DNA of 37,700 nucleotides. Origin: a virus. A program made the translations under genes and the position numbers. The notes under the pieces are model-generated. The model made no database searches. It saw only the letters and a list, made by a program, of their open reading frames with translations, and was not told where the DNA came from. The stretch covers positions 1-37,700 of IMG/VR virus record IMGVR_UViG_3300031963_000414; one strand, 5' to 3'. Below, piece by piece: positions 31,745 through 37,700 of this stretch. Position 1 is the stretch's first letter, and the number at the start of each line of letters is the position of its first letter.

Positions 31745-32250
31745 AAATTAATACTTAAATATGCTCCGTCGTATTCTCTATCTAGTAACTCTTGTATTTC
31801 ATTCTCAGCTTTTTGCACGTCTTCAGGTGTTCTAAAAGTTATCTTTATAGTGTTTTCTTTTAATGGTTCTGTTTCTAAATTAACATCCGATTCAATCGGT
31901 AAGTCTAAACCCCACTCTTGCAACTCCATAGCATCCCACTCGTTAGCCAGTTGCTCCCAATCCCACTCACCAAATCCTAAGTTATCTTTTATAATAAATT
32001 CCTTTTGTTGCTCCGGTGTTAAATGTGAACCGTCTATTATTGGAACTTGAGTTAATCCTGCCTCTATGCAAGCCCTTAGTCGCATGTTGCCACCTAGCAC
32101 TTCCATGTTTTCATTTACAACAATTGGACGAAGCTCTAACATTTGTGGAAAACTACGTATCGAGTTAACCAACTGCTCAAATTTATTATCTCGAATAAAT
32201 CTAGGGTTGTTTGGGTTAGGTTTTATTTTACGTACATCTTCAAATCTCAT
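31741..32250 (-). CDS. ParB-domain protein upstream of the terminases
   Basis: The 169-residue protein is a ParB/Srx-fold domain with IKPNPNNPRFIRDNKFEQLV, then LRPIVVNENMEVLGGNMRLR (the G-x-x-R box) and VPIIDGSHLTPEQQKEFI. A helix-rich C-terminal tail follows with an acidic linker. Such proteins commonly sit next to phage terminases and may act in packaging-site recognition or in modification of DNA ends. It is unrelated in detail to the ParB-like protein at 5087-6226. It overlaps the small terminase by 4 bases. Confidence 0.8.
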   Translation of the reverse strand: MRFEDVRKIKPNPNNPRFIRDNKFEQLVNSIRSFPQMLELRPIVVNENMEVLGGNMRLRACIEAGLTQVPIIDGSHLTPEQQKEFIIKDNLGFGEWDWEQLANEWDAMELQEWGLDLPIESDVNLETEPLKENTIKITFRTPEDVQKAENEIQELLDREYDGAYLSINL

Positions 32251-32458
32251 TTCTCTCTTTTAAAAAGTCATGTAAAAAATTATACATCGCTGTAATACAT
32301 CCACCACAAAACATATTCACGTGACCGTAATTTAAACCCTCAGCTACTCCCTTATAAAAAAACGGATCACCTGGACTTATGCCTAATTCCTTCCAATGCT
32401 TTATCGCATCCTTGTTAGCAATTAGTTTTTTAAGCGAGGTATCGAATAAGTCGGACAT
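32240..32458 (-). CDS. Hypothetical 72-residue protein
   Basis: The product (MSDLFDTSLKKLIANKDAIK, then HVNMFCGGCITAMYNFLHDF) has a Cys-Gly-Gly-Cys motif that could bind metal or form a disulfide. It overlaps both neighbouring genes. No family is recognised; the conserved place between the membrane protein and ParB-like gene is all the context there is. Confidence 0.5.
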   Translation of the reverse strand: MSDLFDTSLKKLIANKDAIKHWKELGISPGDPFFYKGVAEGLNYGHVNMFCGGCITAMYNFLHDFLKERNEI

Positions 32459-32669
32459 AAATAAAGTCGGTTAGTGAGGTTAATAATGCGAGTACACAAG
32501 CCATGCCAAACGAACTAATAAGGTGATTTGTCAGGTAAAGATCGGTAAATAATGTGATCCAAAAAGCTAGGCATAACGAACAAGTGAATGGTTTACGTTT
32601 AAGTAAACTTACCCCCTGGCTCAATTGACTAACTAACAAAGCAACTGCTATAATTTTAATGTATATCAT
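32430..32669 (-). CDS. Small membrane protein with a CxxC motif
   Basis: The 79-residue protein is placed at the ATG at 32667-32669, one base after the glycosyltransferase stop; a longer frame to 32741 overlaps that gene by 71 bases and adds unlikely sequence. It has hydrophobic helices at both ends (MIYIKIIAVALLVSQLSQGV; ISSFGMACVLALLTSLTDFI) and a middle FTCSLCLAFWI. It could be an envelope-associated factor. No family is recognised with confidence. Confidence 0.55.
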   Translation of the reverse strand: MIYIKIIAVALLVSQLSQGVSLLKRKPFTCSLCLAFWITLFTDLYLTNHLISSFGMACVLALLTSLTDFIYVRLIRYLA

Positions 32670-32670
32670 A

Positions 32671-33327
32671 TTAATATCCTTGAGATAAAAAACATAAAGT
32701 ATCTGCGTGTGGTAAGTGACCTGGGTGATTAGTGTAAGCAAAAAAAGTATTGTTAGGGTGCAACGGTTTAACTTTATTCTTTGCTAGTATTATACTCATA
32801 GCCGACTGATCGTGTCTATGGTCTGCCCAGTCACCGTCAAAACATTCGGGTATTGCTGAATCGTAAAATTGTTTAAACATCTTCTTACACTTTTTATCCT
32901 TAAAATTAAAAGCCATTAAGCAAGCCATAATCATTGGATGTTGATTTGCGGTTTTACGTGCCATTCTCATTTTCTTTAGGCAAATGTCATTTGTATAGCT
33001 ACCAATTGTAAAACCAATATTGTCAAAAAAAGCATTACCGTGTTGTTTTACATGATCTATAAAGTGAGTAAAGTCTTTTACTGCATAAATAGCCGAATCA
33101 AACCAAATGACAATATCGTAACCCATTTTGCGGACTTTATCAATTGACTTTACTTTGAAGGCATACGGTAACTCTTGATGAGTAGGTGATTTTATTTCAG
33201 CATAGTTTCTAAATTGGTAGTAATCTTCCATTGGAAAGTTAACATCCATTAAAGACTGCCTTTGTCTATTGCCTGCTAAAATATACCGTTCTTTGTTATC
33301 GTAAAAAGTAACTATTGCAACTCTCAT
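32671..33327 (-). CDS. Glycosyltransferase-like protein (GT-A type)
   Basis: The 218-residue protein begins MRVAIVTFYDNKERYILAGN and has IVIWFDSAIYAVKDFTHFID, where FDSA sits at the place of the metal-binding DxD motif in GT-A enzymes. Later PECFDGDWADHRHDQSAMSI carries a possible catalytic acidic cluster. It is the last member of the glycan block, before a small membrane protein. Donor and acceptor are unknown. Confidence 0.65.
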   Translation of the reverse strand: MRVAIVTFYDNKERYILAGNRQRQSLMDVNFPMEDYYQFRNYAEIKSPTHQELPYAFKVKSIDKVRKMGYDIVIWFDSAIYAVKDFTHFIDHVKQHGNAFFDNIGFTIGSYTNDICLKKMRMARKTANQHPMIMACLMAFNFKDKKCKKMFKQFYDSAIPECFDGDWADHRHDQSAMSIILAKNKVKPLHPNNTFFAYTNHPGHLPHADTLCFLSQGY

Positions 33328-33905
33328 GAATAAAGCTTATTATAATTCAAATATCTATAATCGTATATTGGTTTGTCTATTACGTATTCCGTTTGAATAA
33401 GTTTTGACTCTTTAAGTCTCATGCAAAAGTCATAGTCTTCTTGATTTGACTTATTTGGGAATCCAATCTTTAAAGCTATTGAACGCTTCATTGGTGTAAT
33501 GTGATTAGGAGGTCTATGAAATACCTCATAACCTAGTGAATGATCCGCACAATAATCTAAGTCCTTACTAATAAACCAACGTGTATTTTTTTGACCGTTT
33601 TCACTCCACATTCCATTAATAGCAAATGAATCAGGATTGTATTTAATCCCTTGCATAATATCCTTTAATGCCGTTTCACTTACCCAGTCATCGTCATCTA
33701 TAAACCAAACATATCTACCTACTGATTTACTTAAAAGTAAGTTTCTTTTTTCTCCGGTTGTAATTGACCCCACCGGTGAGCTATCCCAAAGTATCTCTAT
33801 TTCGTTACCTTCTATTTCTTCGGCTTGGTTCATTAAGTAAGTTAGTAACTCCGTAAACACTTGCTCACGTTGTGGTACTGTTGGAATTAACACGCTTAAC
33901 TTCAT
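33324..33905 (-). CDS. Family 2 glycosyltransferase
   Basis: The 193-residue protein has a clear GT2 fold: KLSVLIPTVPQREQVFTELL, then GEKRNLLLSKSVGRYVWFID with the DxD metal site in IDDDDWVSETAL, and later NQEDYDFCMRLKESKL with the catalytic Glu-Asp. It should transfer a sugar from a nucleotide donor. It overlaps its two neighbours by 4 bases. There is no membrane segment, so it may act on a soluble protein or a nucleic acid. It is short for the family but complete in motifs. Confidence 0.85.
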   Translation of the reverse strand: MKLSVLIPTVPQREQVFTELLTYLMNQAEEIEGNEIEILWDSSPVGSITTGEKRNLLLSKSVGRYVWFIDDDDWVSETALKDIMQGIKYNPDSFAINGMWSENGQKNTRWFISKDLDYCADHSLGYEVFHRPPNHITPMKRSIALKIGFPNKSNQEDYDFCMRLKESKLIQTEYVIDKPIYDYRYLNYNKLYS

Positions 33906-34510
33906 AAACCCATTATTAAATTTTCATTGTTAATGTGAATCAATTTAAAACCAAATGACTTAATGTAATCGACATACAAATTAGTATTCCTTCCATTGTG
34001 TTCTATACATATCAACTTACATTCAACTGCTTTTAAGTCTATTTGTTTTAATATACAAAGGTCGTAACCTTCAGCATCTATTGTTATAAAGTCGAACCTA
34101 TCATAACTGCAAAATTCTAAAAAGGTTTTAAACTTGTAGCTTGTTACTTCAATCTTTTTCCACGTAGTAGTATTTTTCCACTTTTCAAAGTCCTCAACAG
34201 ATGCCGTGCTAACCAATGAAGTGTCGCCTTGGTTTAAGTGACTGCCTGAATCAAAGAACTCAATCTCCCCATCCGTATCGGTAATGGCACACAAGTGAGT
34301 AGCTACATTATAATTGACTTCGTATAAATCGTCTAACTTGTTAAACGTAATCGGACTTGGTTCAACTAAGTCAGCAGTCCATCCCAATTCAATCAACCTA
34401 CGTGAATTACTTAAAGTCAATCCATCGTTAGCTCCAATGTCTAACAAATGACCTTTAAAGTCACCGAAAAAGTCTGTTATTATTTTTTCCTCGTTATTTT
34501 GTGAGTACAT
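33902..34510 (-). CDS. FkbM-family methyltransferase
   Basis: The 202-residue protein matches FkbM methyltransferases: HLLDIGANDGLTLSNSRRLI (AdoMet loop GANDG), WTADLVEPSPITFNKLDDLY (acidic end of strand 2), and FDFITIDAEGYDLCILKQID followed by LICIEHNG. Such enzymes O-methylate sugars in surface glycans or natural products. Standing among glycosyltransferases, it likely caps or decorates the phage-made glycan. It overlaps the next gene by one base. Confidence 0.85.
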   Translation of the reverse strand: MYSQNNEEKIITDFFGDFKGHLLDIGANDGLTLSNSRRLIELGWTADLVEPSPITFNKLDDLYEVNYNVATHLCAITDTDGEIEFFDSGSHLNQGDTSLVSTASVEDFEKWKNTTTWKKIEVTSYKFKTFLEFCSYDRFDFITIDAEGYDLCILKQIDLKAVECKLICIEHNGRNTNLYVDYIKSFGFKLIHINNENLIMGL

Positions 34511-34785
34511 TATAATTCATTAATATATTTTATAAATAATTCATCTCTAGTCAATATGACACTATTTGGAAATTCACCTGTGTGTTTTATAAAATTATCA
34601 TTTTTTCTTATATATCTATTATTTTGAATCCAATCATAAAATTCAAATAATTTAATTTTCTCTATTTTTTTAGCTTTTTCAAGTGCTTCAATTGCATCAG
34701 TTCCATTTGTTGTATAACTATTTATGTAATTATTTTCACCATAAATCTCAGTAAATAACCATTCTACAGCTGTATTTTTTTTCAT
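34510..34785 (-). CDS. Hypothetical 91-residue protein in the glycan block
   Basis: The product begins MKKNTAVEWLFTEIYGENNY. Its opening, with TAVEWL and later ALEKAKKIEK, is shared by many small phage proteins of unknown function. It is soluble and Asn/Lys/Ile-rich, and its DNA is more AT-rich than the flanking glycosyltransferase genes, so it may be a late insertion. It overlaps the downstream FkbM gene by one base. Confidence 0.65.
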   Translation of the reverse strand: MKKNTAVEWLFTEIYGENNYINSYTTNGTDAIEALEKAKKIEKIKLFEFYDWIQNNRYIRKNDNFIKHTGEFPNSVILTRDELFIKYINEL

Positions 34786-34895
34786 TAATTTAATATTGAA
34801 TTAAACACTAAAGTCTCTTCCTGATTTTTAATTATATACACATCAAACTGGTAAATTAAACCTGAGTGCCTTTCTCTTGTGGTAAGTGTTTCCAT
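34785..34895 (-). CDS. Possible 36-residue protein
   Basis: A short frame with ATG at 34893-34895 overlaps the last 53 bases of the upstream glycosyltransferase gene in another frame and ends TAATG, overlapping the start of the next gene. The product is METLTTRERHSGLIYQFDVY followed by IIKNQEETLVFNSILN. The gap it fills has no other gene and the coupled stop/start is suggestive, but the size and the overlap leave it doubtful. A longer version starting at 34991 would be even more overlapped and is unlikely. Confidence 0.35.
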   Translation of the reverse strand: METLTTRERHSGLIYQFDVYIIKNQEETLVFNSILN

Positions 34896-35499
34896 CTGTG
34901 GTGTAAAAAGATTCAGTGTGTTTATATTGTAAATCCATAGCAACCCCGGTATTGTTTGGGTGGTCGTGGTAAAATATTCGCTTATCCACATATTTATATT
35001 CGTTTAAAATTTTAGCTACATCCGTTTGTTCATTATCGCACCAAAGTGAAATGTAACTCGGATGGTAAATATACCCAAATTTTTTGTAATACTCCCTGTG
35101 CATAATAGCCATTGTGACTAATCTCTCATTAGCAAACCCATCCGGCAAATGCAGTAAACCTTTGAAGTCTTTGAACTCCTCAAGTATTTGCAAGTCAAAG
35201 CCGGGTTCGGTAAATACCATGTCATCCGACATATTGAGTAACACATCCCAATCATAACTAATTAATTTAATATCCCTATTGATAGCGTGTATTTTTGATT
35301 TACTCGTTCCGTACACTACGCTAATATTACCGTACTTATTTTGGTACTCGGATAGTTTTATTTTATCAATAGTCGTATCGTCTTCATCCAAGGTTAGTAG
35401 GATATGATAGTCACCCTTGGCTAGTTTACGGATGTTTTTTAAACAAGCCATAAGTTTGTTAAAACGTGACCTTGTGGCAAATTTAATTAGCAGTTTCAT
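34843..35499 (-). CDS. Glycosyltransferase-like protein
   Basis: The 218-residue product begins MKLLIKFATRSRFNKLMACL and has ILLTLDEDDTTIDKIKLSEY and DVLLNMSDDMVFTEPGFDLQ, GT-A-like positions with acidic metal-site residues (SDD), then HLPDGFANERLVTMAIMHRE. It resembles glycosyltransferase family 2-like phage proteins. It overlaps its upstream neighbour by 17 bases. The substrate is unknown. Confidence 0.65.
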   Translation of the reverse strand: MKLLIKFATRSRFNKLMACLKNIRKLAKGDYHILLTLDEDDTTIDKIKLSEYQNKYGNISVVYGTSKSKIHAINRDIKLISYDWDVLLNMSDDMVFTEPGFDLQILEEFKDFKGLLHLPDGFANERLVTMAIMHREYYKKFGYIYHPSYISLWCDNEQTDVAKILNEYKYVDKRIFYHDHPNNTGVAMDLQYKHTESFYTTDGNTYHKRKALRFNLPV

Positions 35500-36094
35500 T
35501 TAGGAATATATTTCTGTTTATGTTTATTGACTCAATAGCTTCTTGAGGTGTTAAGGTCGGTTTAGCCTTTATCCCTTCAAACTCCCCATCCAAGTCCAAG
35601 CTATGTATTAATTTATTCGTTCCTTTTAAAGTCATGTAAAGATATTCGGTTAATCCGAATTTGTGTATTCTGTGAGAATATCCTGCGTGTTCAAAACCAT
35701 ATCTACCGTATTCACCGAAATAACCTACCTTAGAGAATACTGCATTAGTTAGATACATAAACACGCCACTGCAATTATTATAAGCAGCGTAATCGTCCGT
35801 TTCAAAATATTTATCATAATAATCATTCATGTACAATAAATGGTTTAAATTAGACATGATAAAAGGATCCGTCCAATTGTCGGCAATTGGGAAGCAGTCA
35901 TCGTCAAATAGGAATATGTGATAGCAATCTTGCAAAGCTTTAAGGCATTCGTTCTTTGCCTGACTTACATTCGGGATGTCCTTTGCAACGTGAAGCTTAT
36001 AATCTTTTGGACTAAATTTGTCCAATTGTTTCATAAACAACTCAAATACTTGAGGTCGATTAAAGGTTGTTACTCCGATGCCAATTGATTGCAT
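35483..36094 (-). CDS. Family 2-like glycosyltransferase
   Basis: The 203-residue protein has SIGIGVTTFNRPQVFELFMK, the first-strand motif of GT2 enzymes, followed by SQAKNECLKALQDCYHIFLF and DDDCFPIADNWTDPFIMS with the metal-binding DDD. A C-terminal region GEYGRYGFEHAGYSHRIHKF carries the acidic residue usually used as the base. It overlaps the upstream glycosyltransferase gene by 25 bases. No signal or membrane segment is present. Confidence 0.8.
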   Translation of the reverse strand: MQSIGIGVTTFNRPQVFELFMKQLDKFSPKDYKLHVAKDIPNVSQAKNECLKALQDCYHIFLFDDDCFPIADNWTDPFIMSNLNHLLYMNDYYDKYFETDDYAAYNNCSGVFMYLTNAVFSKVGYFGEYGRYGFEHAGYSHRIHKFGLTEYLYMTLKGTNKLIHSLDLDGEFEGIKAKPTLTPQEAIESININRNIFLNETAN

Positions 36095-37176
36095 ACTTGT
36101 TCGCGTGTCTTATTAACTTTTTGCAAGTCAAAGTTAGTCAAAATATATTCATGCAACAAATTAGCCATGTCCTCACGGTAACTTTTATCGGTTAACTTTT
36201 TAACAGCGTGGTAAAAATCAATTGGTTTATTTGCATACTCAACTCCAGGTATATTTTTATAAGGCTTTACGTTTGAAGCAATCACCGCACATTTCTTTGC
36301 TCCGGCCTCAACTATCTTTAACTCACTCTTACAAGCGTTAAACTCATTAGCTACCAAAGGAACTAAAGCAACATCCAAATGATCGTACATGTGACCGTAG
36401 GTGTTAACTGGCATAGCCCAAAGTCTTCTATATTTTTGGTGAAACGAGTAATGTTCCTGCGTTTGTAAATTAGTCTTTAGATAGTCGGTATATTCCCGAT
36501 CAAGTGAGTTATAATTGTCAGTCATCATGTTTTCAATAAACTGATAATGACCTCGGCTTTGTGTATTGTAACCTCCTAACAATAACTGTACGTTTAATTT
36601 TTCATGTATTAACTTACAAGGTTGGTTTAATATCTTTGAGTCCTCCGTATGATGTACTCCGCAAACGTAACCGAACCTAACCAATGGATGTTCTAATTTA
36701 GGACTGCTCCATTGCCTTTCCCTCATATCAACGCAATTAGGCACAACGTAAACCTGTTTATTATGCTTGCGTATGTGACTAGCTAATTGTTCGGTAGTAG
36801 TAAACACTGCGTCCGATAACCTTATAGCTTCGATAGTTTGTTTGGCTACTGAATGTATTTTATATTTAAAATATTCAGAATGGTTTTCGGGTAACATCCA
36901 AAAGTCATCTATCTCAAATATTACTTTGATACCCTTTTGATGTAATGAGTCTATAATATGCTTAGTGTTTCCTTTAAGTGAAACAATACGCTGAAATACT
37001 ACTATCTTAATATTTGATAGATCCATGTCTAGGTTTATACCGTTTGCGGTAATTACCTTCATGCCTTTATTCATTAAGTCAAGGAATGGAATAAGCATAC
37101 GGTGATGCCATAAGCCCCCTTCATGGTTGCGAATAAGTAGTATCATATTTTTCTTTAAGGTATTTAATATAGTCAC
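36070..37176 (-). CDS. GT-B fold glycosyltransferase (GT4-like)
   Basis: The 368-residue protein shows two Rossmann-like halves typical of GT-B enzymes: MILLIRNHEGGLWHHRMLIP, then VIFEIDDFWMLPENHSEYFK and VFTTTEQLASHIRKHNKQVY with VVPNCVDM in the first half, and YDHLDVALVPLVANEFNACK, SELKIVEAGAKKCAVIASNV in the second, the donor-binding E-x7-E-like helix region. The start could be the ATG at 37176 or the one at 37149; the latter gives less overlap with the sigma-like gene. It begins the glycan block and may attach the first sugar. Confidence 0.85.
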   Translation of the reverse strand: MTILNTLKKNMILLIRNHEGGLWHHRMLIPFLDLMNKGMKVITANGINLDMDLSNIKIVVFQRIVSLKGNTKHIIDSLHQKGIKVIFEIDDFWMLPENHSEYFKYKIHSVAKQTIEAIRLSDAVFTTTEQLASHIRKHNKQVYVVPNCVDMRERQWSSPKLEHPLVRFGYVCGVHHTEDSKILNQPCKLIHEKLNVQLLLGGYNTQSRGHYQFIENMMTDNYNSLDREYTDYLKTNLQTQEHYSFHQKYRRLWAMPVNTYGHMYDHLDVALVPLVANEFNACKSELKIVEAGAKKCAVIASNVKPYKNIPGVEYANKPIDFYHAVKKLTDKSYREDMANLLHEYILTNFDLQKVNKTREQVCNQLASE

Positions 37177-37645
37177 GTATGTCTTTGCTTATTGTAGGTC
37201 TAGGGATGTTGAGCTTTTTGGATAAGGCACGCTCACTCCCTTCTTCGATGTAAAGTGAAAGTAATCGTTTACGATACCATTCATCTTCGCTATCGGTTTT
37301 ATATTCGTAGGTCTCTGCTTCAATCCATTGCAGTAAAGACTCCTTTTCGAAATTATAAACTTCTGTTTCTTTTTCAATTCCTGATAATTCCACGTTGGCA
37401 ACCTTACCCCACTTTCGGTAGTTGTGATCGTAAGCTTTTTTGAATTTATCACTATTCCAAATCTTTAAAGCAACGGCGGTAAAGAAATAAACTTTATTCT
37501 TAATTGATTGAATGTCAAGGTTATTGTTAGTGCTTTTTTCAAAAATCCAAATGACTGTTTCGGAGTGGAGGTCGTCGGCTAAATTGTGACCTTTAGCTAT
37601 ATTATTACAAATGTCTTTAAATTCACTATTGTAAAATTCCCTCAC
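37121..37645 (-). CDS. Sigma-70-like (ECF-like) transcription factor
   Basis: The 174-residue protein starts at GTG (37643-37645); an in-frame stop 13 bases upstream leaves no earlier start. Residues 8-70 resemble sigma region 2 (EFKDICNNIAKGHNLADDLH then YFFTAVALKIWNSDKFKKAY). The last 50 residues hold a region-4-like helix-turn-helix (LLSLYIEEGSERALSKKLNI followed by PRPTISKDIRDYIKYLKEKY). It probably directs RNA polymerase to late promoters, possibly the 20-bp elements at 18343 and 30079. It could instead be a phage transcription regulator related to sigma factors. It overlaps the NinG gene by 20 bases on the closed circle. Confidence 0.65.
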   Translation of the reverse strand: MREFYNSEFKDICNNIAKGHNLADDLHSETVIWIFEKSTNNNLDIQSIKNKVYFFTAVALKIWNSDKFKKAYDHNYRKWGKVANVELSGIEKETEVYNFEKESLLQWIEAETYEYKTDSEDEWYRKRLLSLYIEEGSERALSKKLNIPRPTISKDIRDYIKYLKEKYDTTYSQP

Positions 37646-37700
37646 TAAACTTTTTAATTAAGTCCTCCAAAGATAAATAAATTTGTTTACTGCTTAAATT
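37554..37700. repeat. Terminal direct repeat, right copy (circular-junction overlap)
   Basis: Matches 1-147 with one difference (G at 37574, A at 21). Joining at this overlap restores an uninterrupted NinG gene and a full sigma-like gene. Confidence 0.9.

Noticed and set aside
32670-32741. Longer start for the small membrane protein
   Set aside because: It overlaps the glycosyltransferase gene by 71 bases, and the ATG at 32669 is one base after that gene's stop.
34896-34991. Longer form of the small frame at 34785
   Set aside because: The extra part lies wholly inside the glycosyltransferase gene in a different frame and reads as a shadow.
1-37700. Lysogeny genes, CRISPR array or insertion sequence
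   Set aside because: No integrase, excisionase, CI-like repressor, regularly spaced repeat array or transposase was seen on either strand; the only repeats are the 15-bp iterons, short hairpins and the terminal overlap.

Overview
The window holds what looks like a complete, circularly permuted genome of a tailed phage with siphovirus-type genes. Bases 1-147 recur at 37554-37700 with one mismatch, so the unique genome is about 37,553 bp. All supported protein genes and the one tRNA-like gene lie on the minus strand; genes read from high to low coordinates and the map closes across the window ends. The host is most likely a member of the Bacteroidota. The DNA is AT-rich, genes start without clear Shine-Dalgarno sites, two promoters fit the TTTG-N19-TAnnTTTG pattern of that phylum, and several proteins (DUF3127-like, DUF6712-like connector, long tail-tip proteins) are of types I associate with Bacteroidota phages. 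No integrase, excisionase or CI-like repressor is visible, so a lytic lifestyle is the simplest reading.

Following transcription, a NinG-type nuclease (73-444) overlaps the start of a sigma-factor-like protein (37121-37645) across the circular junction. Next comes a surface-glycan block (32671-37176) with four or five glycosyltransferase-like proteins and an FkbM methyltransferase. Packaging genes follow: a ParB-like protein, the small terminase and the large terminase. After a terminator comes the tail block: an overlapping chaperone pair with a T9 slippery run that predicts a -1 frameshift, a neck-like protein, distal tail and tail-tip proteins, a fibre and the tape measure. Only then come the head genes: XkdF-like protease, scaffold, major capsid, a probable tail-tube protein and the portal. 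Connector, tail terminator, fibres, an amidase and a holin complete the virion and lysis region down to about 10.9 kb.

The remaining genes are early ones. A metallophosphoesterase and several small unknowns, including an unlisted 57-residue MazG-like gene, lead to a DNA methyltransferase gene enclosed in an integron-cassette-like structure with an attC-like hairpin. A promoter at about 7.3 kb then drives a replication and recombination operon: ERF annealing protein, Gp157, a ParB-like plus PAPS-reductase-like pair (IbrB/IbrA type), a DUF3127 protein with an SSB-like tail, a winged-helix initiator with internal 15-bp iterons (probable origin), and a primase-helicase. Two tiny membrane proteins and a long, odd tRNA close the circle.

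The points most worth following are the cassette-like methyltransferase, the 20-bp element repeated exactly 4 nt before two virion-gene start codons and possibly linked to the phage sigma factor, the frameshift site, the iterons inside the initiator gene, the AT-rich IbrAB-like island, and the glycosylation block.
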